NCBI GenBank assembly: GCA_963816545.1
Contig: CAWFLE010000006.1
Span: 124,001-188,000 of the forward strand
Reading direction: 5' to 3'
Length of the DNA: 64,000 bases
Source of the DNA: Albimonas sp963816545
Lineage (GTDB): Bacteria; Pseudomonadota; Alphaproteobacteria; Rhodobacterales; Rhodobacteraceae
Shown here: piece after piece, positions 44,757 through 53,259 of the stretch
How positions within the stretch are numbered: the stretch's first letter is position 1
How the letters are laid out: each line of letters opens with the position of its first letter
Program-made: the position numbers and the translations under genes
The notes under the pieces: model-generated
Databases searched by the model: none
What the model was told of the DNA's origin: nothing
Seen by the model: the letters and a program-made list of their open reading frames with translations, nothing else

Positions 44757-47036
44757 TCAGGCCGCGTGCAGCGCCGTCCAGACCCGTACCGGCGTAAACG
44801 GCGGCGTCGCCCGCTCCACCCCGGCCGAGACCAGCGCGTCCTGCACCGCCAGCGACACCGACGGAATGCCCCCCACGCAGCCCGCCTCGCCGCAGCCCTT
44901 CACCCCCACCGGGTTCGTGGTGCAGGGCACCTCGTTGAGCTTGAACGAGAACTCCGGGAAGTCCGAAGCCCGCGGCATCTGGTAGTCCATGAACGTCCCC
45001 GACAGCGGCTGCGCGGTTTCCGGGTCCCAGGCCATGACCTCGCCCAGCGCCTGGCCCGCGCCCTGCACCACGCCGCCATGCACCTGGCCCTCGACCAGCA
45101 GCGGGTTCACCACCACGCCGAAATCGTCGACGATGGAGTACCCCACCAGGTCCACGCGCCCCGTCTCCGGGTCCACCTCCACCTCCGCCACGTGGCAGCC
45201 GTTGGGGAAGGTGTTGGTGCGGTCGTCCACGCCGCCCTCGCCCAGCACGCCGCCCAAAGCATCGGCGGCGTCGAACAGCGTCACCTGCCGGTCCGTGCCC
45301 TTGATGCGAAACACGCCGCCCTCGTCCACCGAGTACTCGATGTCCCCCTTCGCCGCCTCCAGCAGCTCCGCCGCGCCGTCCATCGCCTTCTCGATCACTT
45401 CCTCGGCGGCCTGAATGAACACCCGGCTCGCCATGATCAGCGACCGCGAGCCGCCGGTGCCGCCGCCCGCCTCCAGCAGGTCCGAATCCCCCGCCAGCAG
45501 CTCCACCGCCTCCAGCGGGATCCCCAGCTTGTCGTGGATCACCTGCGCCCAGGCGGTCTCATGCCCCTGGCCGGTGGACTGCGTGCCCACCGCCGCCTCC
45601 ACCTTGCGCCCCTTCACCTTGAGGAACGCCCGCTCCACCGGCCCGCCGCCCGTGCGCTCGAAGTAATACGCGAGCCCGATCCCCGCGAGCTTGCCCCGCG
45701 CCTTCGCCGCCTCCCGCCGCGCGGGAAACCTCGCCCAGTCCGAGGCCGCCAGCACGTCGTCGAGGTTGCGGTGCGTGTCCGCGCTGTCGAACACGCACCC
45801 GCCATGCGTCGTGTACGGCACCTGATCCGCCTTGATCAGGTTCAGGCGCCGGAACTCCGCCCGGTCCATGCCGAACTCCCGCGCCGCCTGCTCCATGAGC
45901 TGCTCGGTGACGTGGATCATCTCCGGCCGCCCGGCGCCGCGATAGGCGTCGGTCGGGGTGGTGTTGGTGAAGGCGCCGCGGATCTCGTGGAAGAACACCG
46001 GCAGATCGTACATCCCCCCCGTGATCGGCGCCGAGAAGAACGTGTGAATCCCCGCCCCGAAGGTCGAATAATACGCGCCGAGGTTGGACACCGACCGCAT
46101 CCGCATCGCCAGCACCCGGCCCTCGGCGTCGAACGCGCCCTCCGCGGTGGTCAGCAGGTCCCGCGCCTGCGCGTCGGACAGGAAGGACTCCGACCGGTCC
46201 GCCGTCCAGCGCACCGGCTTGCCCGCATCCTGCGCGGCGAGGCAGCACAGCGCATCCTCCGGGTGGGCCTGCAGCTTCATCCCGAAGCCCCCGCCCACGT
46301 CCGGCGTCCGCACCCGGATCCGCCCCGGCTCCACCCCCATCTGCTTCGAGAGCTTGCCGCGCAGGTTGTGCGAGCCCTGCGTGCCCGCCCAGACCAGCCA
46401 CCGCTCCCCGTCATATTCCGCCCGGCAGGCGCGCGGCTCCATGGAGGCCACGATCACGCGCTGGTTCACCACCTCCACGCTCACCGTCTTCGCGGCGCGG
46501 GCGAAGGCGGCCTCGGTCTCCGCCTCGTCGCCGATGGACCAGCGATAAGCCTCGTTCCCCGGCGCCTGGTCATGGAGCTGCGGCGCCCCCGCCTCCAGCG
46601 CCTGGCGCGAGCCGATCGTCACCGGCAGATCCTCGGTTTCCAGAACGATCAGCTCGGCGGCGTCGCGGGCCTGCTCGTAGCTGTCGGCGGCGATGAAGGC
46701 GACCGGCTGGCCCGCGAAACGCACCTTGCCGGAGGCGAGATGCGGCATCGTCACCGGCGCGGCCGGGTCGCCCCCCACCAATTCCAGCGGGAAGTCGTTG
46801 GTCAGCTCGTTCAGCCGCCCCTCGATCTCGGCATGGGTCAGCACCACCCGCACGCCCGGCGCCGCGCGCGCCTCCGAAACGTCCAGCGCAGTGATTCGCC
46901 CGTGGCCGACCGCCGAGCGGAACACATAGCCGAAGAGGTCGCCTCCCGCGGCCATGTCGTCCACATAGCGGCCCTCCCCCTTCAGGAAGCGGATGTCCTC
47001 CTTGCGGCGCACGGGCTGGCCAAGACCGAATTTCAT
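44757..47036 (-). CDS. molybdopterin-binding large subunit, form II CoxL-type (xanthine dehydrogenase family)
   Basis: A 759-residue molybdenum hydroxylase large subunit. VGGGFGMKLQ near 267, the active-loop TDAYRGAGRPEM near 372 and GVKGCGEAGCVGG near 718, with its catalytic glutamate, are visible. The AYRGAGR loop marks the form II CoxL group; true CO dehydrogenase has AYxCSFR, so CO oxidation should not be assumed. The partner genes for the FAD subunit and the [2Fe-2S] subunit are absent on both sides, so this large subunit is an orphan locus. The start at 47036 begins MKFGLGQPVRRKED. Confidence 0.88.
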   Translation of the reverse strand: MKFGLGQPVRRKEDIRFLKGEGRYVDDMAAGGDLFGYVFRSAVGHGRITALDVSEARAAPGVRVVLTHAEIEGRLNELTNDFPLELVGGDPAAPVTMPHLASGKVRFAGQPVAFIAADSYEQARDAAELIVLETEDLPVTIGSRQALEAGAPQLHDQAPGNEAYRWSIGDEAETEAAFARAAKTVSVEVVNQRVIVASMEPRACRAEYDGERWLVWAGTQGSHNLRGKLSKQMGVEPGRIRVRTPDVGGGFGMKLQAHPEDALCCLAAQDAGKPVRWTADRSESFLSDAQARDLLTTAEGAFDAEGRVLAMRMRSVSNLGAYYSTFGAGIHTFFSAPITGGMYDLPVFFHEIRGAFTNTTPTDAYRGAGRPEMIHVTEQLMEQAAREFGMDRAEFRRLNLIKADQVPYTTHGGCVFDSADTHRNLDDVLAASDWARFPARREAAKARGKLAGIGLAYYFERTGGGPVERAFLKVKGRKVEAAVGTQSTGQGHETAWAQVIHDKLGIPLEAVELLAGDSDLLEAGGGTGGSRSLIMASRVFIQAAEEVIEKAMDGAAELLEAAKGDIEYSVDEGGVFRIKGTDRQVTLFDAADALGGVLGEGGVDDRTNTFPNGCHVAEVEVDPETGRVDLVGYSIVDDFGVVVNPLLVEGQVHGGVVQGAGQALGEVMAWDPETAQPLSGTFMDYQMPRASDFPEFSFKLNEVPCTTNPVGVKGCGEAGCVGGIPSVSLAVQDALVSAGVERATPPFTPVRVWTALHAA

Positions 47037-47278
47037 TGCAATCTCCGGGTGTTGGGGAGGCGGCCGCAGGCGGCCTGACGCTGTCGGGCGCAAGGTTACC
47101 CCGGCCCGCGGCCCCCGTGCAATCATTCGGCTTCGTTCAGGCTTGGGCCGGCCCGGTGAAGCTTCGCTGAACGTTGCTGTTGCCCGCAAAGCGAGCCTGC
47201 CGTTAATGTGTCTGCGTGTAGGGCATGCGTGTTCGTGTATTTGCCGGAGTGTGTGGCGTGCGTGGCGATGACAGGTTG

Positions 47279-47851
47279 ATGACGATCCTCACCGGGGTCG
47301 TCCTGACGATCGCGCTTGGCGCAGTGGCGCAGCGCGGAGACTTCTTCGACAACATCGGTATGGGCCCGGGGCTGGAGCCGCGCGACGACATGGTCGCGCT
47401 GGAGGCCGGCGGCGGCTACCTGATCGACGTGGTGGCCAACGATCGCGGCGCGCGGGCCGGCGACGGAGGCCGCATCCTCGTCATGACCGCGCCGGCCTGC
47501 GGCGCCGCCTACCGGCGCGACGGCCGGATCTTCTACCAGGGCGGCGCCGCCTGCGAAGGGGTGCAGCGGCTGTCCTACTGCGTCGCCCGCGGCGACGACT
47601 GCCCGGGCGCCGAGGTGTCGCTCCGCGTCGTGGCGCGCGGCGCGGACCTTCCCGCGCTGGCCGGCGCCCCGGTGGAGCGGCTGGAGGCGCAGCGCGCCCC
47701 CGCGGTCGCCTTCGCCGACGTTTCCATCGCGCCGCCCGATTCGGGCTTCACGGCCGAGCCGCTGCTGGGTGGGAACGGCGGCGCGCTGGCGGGCCTCGTC
47801 TCGGCCTTCGGCTCCCTCGCCCCGTCGATGGGCTCGCCGGAGGTTCGCTGA
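47279..47851 (+). CDS. hypothetical secreted protein with Ig-like domain
   Basis: A 190-residue protein. The N-terminal hydrophobic segment (TILTGVVLTIALGAVAQ) is a signal or anchor. Residues 30-115 resemble a bacterial cadherin/Ig-like module (DDMVALEAGGGYLIDVVANDRG ... RLSYCVARGDDCPGAEVSLRVV), with four cysteines that could form two disulfides. The tail is Gly/Ala-rich. I choose ATG at 47279; the frame is open back to 47225, but codons there have low GC at the third position, unlike the gene. Confidence 0.6.
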   Translation: MTILTGVVLTIALGAVAQRGDFFDNIGMGPGLEPRDDMVALEAGGGYLIDVVANDRGARAGDGGRILVMTAPACGAAYRRDGRIFYQGGAACEGVQRLSYCVARGDDCPGAEVSLRVVARGADLPALAGAPVERLEAQRAPAVAFADVSIAPPDSGFTAEPLLGGNGGALAGLVSAFGSLAPSMGSPEVR

Positions 47852-48076
47852 GCCGCCGGCCGCGCCCGGTCCCGGCCGCATCGCTGCGCGGCGCCTCGTC
47901 CCGGCCGCCGGGAAATCCTGCGCCCGCAGGCGCTCGCGCCGCCGAATGCGAAGCGCTCGTGGAACTCCCTGCCGCAGCCGCTCCGTTCCCCCGACGACCG
48001 GCGCCGAATCCGGCCGGGCGCCGGCGGCCCGCGTAGTCAGGAGCTCCGAACCCGGCCGGATACCGGGAGGTCCCTC

Positions 48077-49252
48077 ATGACCGCACGCATCACCGGCGCC
48101 GCTCTGGCGCTCACGACCACCACCCTTCTCGCCGCCGCGCCCGCCTTCGCCGCCGGCTGCGGCTACGGAGCCGCCGACGCCAACGGGGACGCGCGGATCA
48201 CGCGCGCCGAGGCGACGGCCTTCATGGACGCGGAATTCGGCCGCTACGACGCCGACGGCGACGGCGCGATCTCGCATGACGAATACGGCGCCTGCATCGA
48301 GGCGCGCACCGAGGCCGCGATGGACCGGGTTCTGGGCGACGCCTCGGGCGGCTCCAACGCCTCCGGCGGCGCGAAGTCAGAAGTTGAAGCCGCCCGCGGC
48401 ATGGCGTTCGACGCGGTGGACATCGACGACGACGGCTCCCTGAGCCGCAAGGAATGGGCGAACGCCGCCGCCGCGGCCTACGCCCCCGCCCGCCGCTCGG
48501 CCGAGGCCACGGCCAACGCACCCGCCCGCGCCGCCGGCGCCGAGCCCGCCGCCTCCGGCAAGTCGAAGGCCGGCAAGTCCGGCGCCTCGGACGCGCAGGC
48601 GAACGCCGCGAAGCACGCGCAGGCCAACGGCTCCGGCGACGCGCAGCTCAGCGGCTCCGGCGATGCGCAGCCCAGCGGCTCCGGCGACGCGCAGGCTGAC
48701 GCCTCGAAGCACGCGCAGGCCAATGGCTCCGGTGACGCCCCGACCGACGGATCCGGTGAAGCGCAGGCCAGGACCTCCGGCGACACGCAGGCGAGCATCA
48801 GCGGCCCCGGCGTCCGCTTCGGCGACGAATCCCCCGCCGGCAACCGTTTCGGCGAGGAGAACCCGAGCTACCCAACCGACGATAAGGCCGGGTCGGGCAA
48901 GGCCGACGCCGACGCCGCCGCGTCCGGCGAGGCGCAGTCCGGCAGCCGTCGCGTGGTGATCTTCTCCTCCGCCGCCGACGCCGAGCGCGCGGGCCGCCGC
49001 GCCGCGCTCAGCTTCCTCGCCCATGACCGCAACCGCGACGGCCGCGTCTCCCGCGAGGAATTCGACGAGGGCCCGGCCGAGATCACCGGCCCCGGCTTCT
49101 CCGCCGGCTTCCAGAAGCTCGACCGCAACGACGACGGCCGGGTGAGCGTGCAGGAATACCGCGCCGCCCAGGACGCCGCATGGGATGAGGCGACCGGCGG
49201 CGGCGACGAGCAGGGCGTGCCCGTGATCCTCTACCGCCTCTACGTCCGCTGA
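48077..49252 (+). CDS. secreted EF-hand calcium-binding protein with internal Gly-Ser-Asp-Ala-Gln repeats
   Basis: A 391-residue protein with a signal peptide (ALALTTTTLLAAAPAFA). Five EF-hand loops are visible: DANGDARITRAE (34-45), DADGDGAISHDE (58-69), DIDDDGSLSRKE (about 116), DRNRDGRVSREE (about 316) and DRNDDGRVSVQE (about 348). Between the third and fourth is a 180-residue low-complexity region in which GSGDAQ-like units repeat about nine times with KHAQAN spacers. Likely periplasmic or extracellular and calcium-binding, perhaps in adhesion or matrix. ATG follows GGGAGG. Confidence 0.85.
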   Translation: MTARITGAALALTTTTLLAAAPAFAAGCGYGAADANGDARITRAEATAFMDAEFGRYDADGDGAISHDEYGACIEARTEAAMDRVLGDASGGSNASGGAKSEVEAARGMAFDAVDIDDDGSLSRKEWANAAAAAYAPARRSAEATANAPARAAGAEPAASGKSKAGKSGASDAQANAAKHAQANGSGDAQLSGSGDAQPSGSGDAQADASKHAQANGSGDAPTDGSGEAQARTSGDTQASISGPGVRFGDESPAGNRFGEENPSYPTDDKAGSGKADADAAASGEAQSGSRRVVIFSSAADAERAGRRAALSFLAHDRNRDGRVSREEFDEGPAEITGPGFSAGFQKLDRNDDGRVSVQEYRAAQDAAWDEATGGGDEQGVPVILYRLYVR

Positions 49253-49289
49253 ACCGGACCGGGCCGGGGCCTTCGCGCGCCCCGGCCCC

Positions 49290-49390
49290 TCAGGCCCGCG
49301 CCGCCTCCGCGAGGGTGACCCGTCGCGCCCGAGCCGCCTGCGCCAGGGCGGCCCCGTCAGGCCCGCGCCGCCTCCGCCAGGGCGGCCCCG
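49290..49390. repeat. three tandem copies of the 3' tail of the HAD gene (33, 34 and 34 bp)
   Basis: Units 49290-49322, 49323-49356 and 49357-49390 repeat the last codons and stop of the adjacent HAD gene (49391-49414). Read on the minus strand each unit codes for a version of LAEAARA-stop or close to it. The unit next to the gene is almost identical to it, and the farther ones are progressively diverged. Confidence 0.75.
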
Positions 49391-50104
49391 TCAGGCCTGC
49401 GTCGCCTCCGCCAGCAGCGCCGGCAGATCCTCGATCGAGCCGATCACCCGGTCCGCGTGGGGCGCCAGCTCCGCCTCGCCCGCGGGTCCGGTCAGCACCC
49501 CCACCACCAGCCCCGCCCCCGCGGCGCGCCCCGCGCCCAGGTCATGCAGGCTGTCCCCGATCATCGCCACCTCCGAGGGGCGCAGCCCGGCATGGCGGGC
49601 GAAGGCCTCCACCATCCCCGGCCCCGGCTTCAGCCCGTGCCCGCTGTCGTAGCCTGCCACGAACCCGAACCGGTCCCCGACACCCAGCGCCCGCATATGC
49701 GCCCGCGCCGCCGCCTCCGAGTCATGCGTGGCGATCCCCAGCGCCATCCCCCCCGCCAGGAACCCGTCCAGCAGCCCCGCCAGGTCCGCCGCCGCCGCCG
49801 CGGGCCCGCGCGAGGCCGCCTCCGCCGCCCGCCGGTTCGCCTCCGCTTCGATCTGCGCCGCCGACCGGCCCGCCAGATGCGGGGCCCATAGCGCCGCCAC
49901 CTCCGCAGTGGTCCCCGCCACGATGGGCGAGCCCGGCCGGAAGCGATGCGTCTTCGGGTCCACCCCCGCCACGTCCGCCAGCCGCGCCCGCAGGCCGGAA
50001 TCCCCCGGCGCCAGATCGTCCAGCAGGTCCGACACGAACCCCCGCCACGTCGCCTCGAAGTCCAGCAGCGTGCCGTCCTTGTCGAACAGGATCCCGCGGA
50101 TCAT
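49391..50104 (-). CDS. HAD family phosphatase (phosphoglycolate phosphatase-like)
   Basis: A 237-residue HAD hydrolase. Motif I is FDKDGTLLDF near 7-16 (catalytic Asp pair), motif II ATHDSEAAAR, and motifs III/IV KPGPGMVEAF and MIGDSLHDLGAGRAAGAG. The all-helical cap fits the Gph group, which removes phosphate from phosphoglycolate or other small phosphates. Its C-terminal codons LAEATQA and stop are repeated three more times just downstream. Confidence 0.87.
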   Translation of the reverse strand: MIRGILFDKDGTLLDFEATWRGFVSDLLDDLAPGDSGLRARLADVAGVDPKTHRFRPGSPIVAGTTAEVAALWAPHLAGRSAAQIEAEANRRAAEAASRGPAAAAADLAGLLDGFLAGGMALGIATHDSEAAARAHMRALGVGDRFGFVAGYDSGHGLKPGPGMVEAFARHAGLRPSEVAMIGDSLHDLGAGRAAGAGLVVGVLTGPAGEAELAPHADRVIGSIEDLPALLAEATQA

Positions 50105-50217
50105 CGGCGCCTCCCTTGCAGGCGGTCTTCCTACCCGCCCCTCCCGCGCCGCGAAAGGCTGTTCACCGCCCGCCTATTCCCCCACTCTGCCCGCCGCGAA
50201 ACCCGAGGGAACCCGAA

Positions 50218-50655
50218 ATGCCCGCCGAAAGACCGACCCGAGGCGCCTACCGCGCCCACCTCCCCTTCACGACCCGCTGGAACGACAATGACGTCTACGG
50301 CCACATGAACAACGTGGTCTTCTACGAATACGTCGACAGCGCGGTGAACCGCTGGATGATCGAGACCGGCGCCCTCGACGTGCCTCATTCCCCGGTGGTG
50401 GGCCTCGTGGTGGAGACGCGCATGGGCTACGCGGCCTCGGTCGGCTTCCCGGACCGGCTCACGGTGGGCCTGCGCGCGGGCCGCATCGGCCGCAGCTCCG
50501 TCACCTACGACTTCGCCATCTTCCGCAACGACGAGGAACAGGCCGCCGCCCACGGCCATTTCATCCACGTCTACGTGGACGCGCAGAGCCGCCGCCCGGT
50601 GGAGGCGCTGCCCGACAACCTCCGCGCGAAGCTGGAGCGCGATCTCGCCTCTTGA
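50218..50655 (+). CDS. acyl-CoA thioesterase, YbgC/4HBT type
   Basis: A 145-residue hot-dog protein: FTTRWNDNDVYGHMNNVVFYEYVDSAVNRWM carries the catalytic Asp of the 4-hydroxybenzoyl-CoA thioesterase family, and VVETRMGYAASVGFPDRLTVGLRAGRIGRSSVTYDF follows. The start ATG at 50218 follows GAGGGA. This is the fifth thioesterase-fold protein in the window. Substrate is unknown. Confidence 0.85.
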   Translation: MPAERPTRGAYRAHLPFTTRWNDNDVYGHMNNVVFYEYVDSAVNRWMIETGALDVPHSPVVGLVVETRMGYAASVGFPDRLTVGLRAGRIGRSSVTYDFAIFRNDEEQAAAHGHFIHVYVDAQSRRPVEALPDNLRAKLERDLAS

Positions 50656-50758
50656 TCGGCGCCGGAAGACGTTGAAAAATGTTCGGGATAAGGCCGGCCC
50701 GCAGGAACGGAATTCCCGCCAGCGACGTTTAAAGATGAAACCATAGGAGTTGCCGCAG

Positions 50759-50887
50759 ATGCCCGACCCCGGATTCTGGTCCTCGATGATCTTCGTGACG
50801 GTCAGCCTCATCACCGCGGCGAAGCTCGCCGTCTATCTGGCGGAGCTGCCCGAGGGCTCTCTCGTCCGCGTCCGCCGCGGGCGCTGA
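50759..50887 (+). CDS. 42-residue membrane microprotein
   Basis: A short gene encoding MPDPGFWSSMIFVTVSLITA and then a basic end (SLVRVRRGR). Nearly all third codon positions are G or C, and GGAG lies about 10 bases ahead of the ATG, so I believe it is translated. One membrane helix is predicted. No family is recognised. It stands between the thioesterase and the convergent glyoxalase. Confidence 0.55.
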   Translation: MPDPGFWSSMIFVTVSLITAAKLAVYLAELPEGSLVRVRRGR

Positions 50888-50894
50888 GCGGCCC

Positions 50895-51308
50895 TCAGCC
50901 CTCCAGCCCCCACAGCTTCGGCTCCGCGAACTCGACCGAATTGCCGGCCGGGTCGCGCACATAGATCGAGACCGCGCCGTTGGGCCAGTCCACGCGGCTC
51001 TCGATCCCGATGCCCGCCGCCTCCAGCCGCGTCCGCCAGCCGTCGATCCCAGGACCTTCTGCCGAGAAGCAGACATGCCCCGGCCCATGCGCGCCATGCG
51101 GCGGGACGGGCAGGGCGCCCTCCGGCGCCGGGATCGGCGTCTCCAGCGGGTTGAACACGAACAGCATCCCGCCCGAGGCGCGGAAGAAGCGATGCCGGTC
51201 CTCCTCCGACATCACCAGCTCCAGCCCCACCACCTCCCGGTAGAACCGCTCGGCGGCCTCCAGATCCTCGGCGTAGAGGCAGGTCTCCAGCACGCGGGGC
51301 GGGGTCAT
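50895..51308 (-). CDS. glyoxalase/bleomycin resistance (VOC) family protein
   Basis: A 137-residue VOC-fold protein with the two beta-alpha-beta-beta-beta halves: ETCLYAEDLEAAERFYREVVGLELV and a second half with GHVCFSAEGPGIDGW and SIYVRDPAGNSVEFAEP, whose terminal Glu is a usual metal ligand. Members bind a divalent metal and act on varied small substrates. The start at 51308 has GGAGG just ahead. Confidence 0.82.
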   Translation of the reverse strand: MTPPRVLETCLYAEDLEAAERFYREVVGLELVMSEEDRHRFFRASGGMLFVFNPLETPIPAPEGALPVPPHGAHGPGHVCFSAEGPGIDGWRTRLEAAGIGIESRVDWPNGAVSIYVRDPAGNSVEFAEPKLWGLEG

Positions 51309-51342
51309 GGCATCCTCCGGCAAGCGTGGCACGGGCGGCCCG

Positions 51343-52204
51343 TCAGGCCGCGTCCTCGTCGGAGGAAGCCCCCGCCGCCCGCGGCGGTTCCAGCCCCGCG
51401 AAATCGAACAGCGCCGGATCCGCGAGATGCGAGGCGTTGGCGTTGGTCAGCGCCCGGAACATGATCTGCCGGCGGCCGGGCGTGCGCCGCTCCCACTCGT
51501 CGATCATCGCTTTGACCTGCTGGCGTTGCAGCCCCTCCTGCGACCCGCACAGGTCGCAGGGGATGATCGGATACCCCATGCCACGGGCGAACCGCTCGCA
51601 ATCCGCCTCCGCCACGAACGCGAGCGGCCGCAGCACCGTCAGGTCCCCGTCCTCGTTCAAAAGCTTCGGCGGCATCGCCGCCAGGCGCCCGCCGTGGAAC
51701 AGGTTCATGAAGAACGTCTCCAGGATGTCGTCCCGGTGATGGCCCAGCACCACCGCGCTGCACCCCTCCTCCCGCGCGATGCGGTAGAGGTTGCCGCGCC
51801 TGAGCCGCGAGCACAGGGAGCAATATGTCCGCCCCTGCGGCACCTTCTCCATGACGATGGAGTAGGTGTCGCGATACTCGAATTCTGTGCGGCACCTGCC
51901 GCGCCGTCAGGAACTCCGGCAGCACGGTGGATGGAAACCCCGGCTGCCCCTGGTCGAGATTGCAGGCCAGCAGCTCCACCGGCAGCAGCCCCCGCCACCG
52001 CAGCTCGGTCAGCGCGGCGAGCAGCGTGTAGCTGTCCTTCCCCCCGGACAGGCACACCAGCCAGCGGTCGCCGCGCCGCGCCATGCCGTAGGTCTCGATC
52101 GCCTCGCGCGTCTCGCGCACGATGCGTTTGCGCAGCTTGCGGAACTCGGTCGCCTCGGGGGCGCCGGTCAGCAGGGGCGGCAGGTCGGTGAGCGTGTCGG
52201 ACAT
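51343..52204 (-). CDS. ttcA: tRNA 2-thiocytidine(32) synthetase TtcA, reading frame disrupted
   Basis: About 286 codons of the TtcA enzyme, which thiolates cytidine 32 of certain tRNAs using ATP and a [4Fe-4S] cluster. The PP-loop VCLSGGKDSYTLL is near 50, CSLCSRLRRG and CDLCGSQ supply the cluster cysteines, and GHHRDDILETFFMNLF is the family motif. One extra base near 51886 separates TARQVPH from EFEYRDTYSIVMEK; corrected, the frame is whole. Confidence 0.9.
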
Positions 52205-52311
52205 GACGGCAGGGCTAGGCGAAGGCGCCGGCCCGCGCAACCGGAAAGGCTGGGCGGCAGGGGCGCGGCGACCTAGCTTGCAGGGAAAGCACCAAGAACC
52301 GGAGGCGGGAC

Positions 52312-52857
52312 ATGCTCAGGATCCTCATGGCGGCGGCGGCCGTCGCGCTCGCGGGCTGCGCCGGCGGCCCGGTGACGGAACCCACGGCCTGCGAGGGCGC
52401 CGCGGCCGAGGCGACCCCGGCCCTTCTGGCCGAACGCGGCATGGCGCTCCTGCTGGTGGAGGCCGCGGCCGAGGACGGCGCGGGCGTGGTCCCCGTCGCG
52501 GTGACGCTGGAAGACCCGGCGGGGGAGCGCGCCATCCGCCTCGCCTGCCTCGACCGGCGGGAGGACGGCGTGGTGTCCTGGGGGGTGCTTCCGGCGGGGG
52601 AGTGGCGGGCGGTGTCCCTGCTGGCGCTGCGCGGCGACCCGCGCCTCGCGCCGCTCTCGGGCCCCTCCCTGCGGGTCGAGGCGGGCGAGGTCCTGCATCT
52701 GGGCCGCCCCCTCTGGCGCTTCTCCCCCGCGGGCGCGCAGGCCGAGGGCCTCGGCCTCTCCCCCGAACAGGCCCGCGCCGACGCCGAGGCGCTGGTCCCC
52801 GGCGTGGCGGATGCGGTGCGCCTGCGCCCCCTCGCCGTCCCCGCTCCGGGGTTGTGA
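52312..52857 (+). CDS. hypothetical lipoprotein
   Basis: A 181-residue protein with a lipobox (MLRILMAAAAVALAGC) and one further pair of cysteines. The middle (RAIRLACLDRREDGVVSWGVLPAGEWRAVSLLALRGDP) is beta-rich and the C-terminus ends in a Leu/Pro stretch. No family recognised. It is divergent from ttcA with 107 bases between them. Confidence 0.65.
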   Translation: MLRILMAAAAVALAGCAGGPVTEPTACEGAAAEATPALLAERGMALLLVEAAAEDGAGVVPVAVTLEDPAGERAIRLACLDRREDGVVSWGVLPAGEWRAVSLLALRGDPRLAPLSGPSLRVEAGEVLHLGRPLWRFSPAGAQAEGLGLSPEQARADAEALVPGVADAVRLRPLAVPAPGL

Positions 52858-53009
52858 ACTATGGTGCAAGACGGCGAAACGGCGCCCTTCGCGGCGGAAA
52901 TCGGGCGGAAGCGGGCTTATCTGCGGCGAAATCAAGGCGAGCGGCCTGGATTGCCCCAACGTCTCCAACCTCCTGCGCCCTCCGTTCTGCACAGCGGTAC
53001 CCGAGGGGC

Positions 53010-53024
53010 GTTTCGCAGCGAAAC
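53010..53024. repeat. 15-bp palindrome, family A copy 3
   Basis: GTTTCGC-A-GCGAAAC, flanked by GC on both sides (19 bp of symmetry, 53008-53026), in the convergent spacer between the lipoprotein and yidD. Confidence 0.7.
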
Positions 53025-53025
53025 G

Positions 53026-53259
53026 CTAGCGGTCGCGTTTCGGCGGCACCGGATCGAAGCCCTCGCCGCCCCAGGGATGGCACCGGCAGATGCGCCTGAG
53101 GGCCAGCCACCCGCCCCGCGCCGCCCCATGCCGCTCCAGCGCCTCCAGCGCGTATTCCGAGCAGGTGGGCGCGAACCGGCAATTCCGCCCGAGCCACGGC
53201 GAGATCAGCAGCCGGTAGCCCCGAACGGGCAGGGCGAGAACACGAGCCAGCGGCCTCAT
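53026..53259 (-). CDS. yidD: membrane protein insertion efficiency factor YidD
   Basis: A 77-residue protein with the YidD signature: VRGYRLLISPWLGRNCRFAPTCSEYALEAL and the Cys-rich HPWGGEGFDPVP. It aids membrane protein insertion together with YidC and lies in the conserved rpmH-rnpA-yidD cluster. The start at 53259 follows GGAGG. Its 5' end is part of a tandem duplication that separates it from rnpA. Confidence 0.9.
   Translation of the reverse strand: MRPLARVLALPVRGYRLLISPWLGRNCRFAPTCSEYALEALERHGAARGGWLALRRICRCHPWGGEGFDPVPPKRDR

Noticed and set aside
44757..47036. Genuine aerobic CO dehydrogenase
   Set aside because: The active-site loop is AYRGAGR, not AYxCSFR, and the other two subunits are absent.
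44400..47078. 892-residue open frame antisense to CoxL
   Set aside because: His/Arg/Leu-rich shadow of a complete molybdenum hydroxylase.
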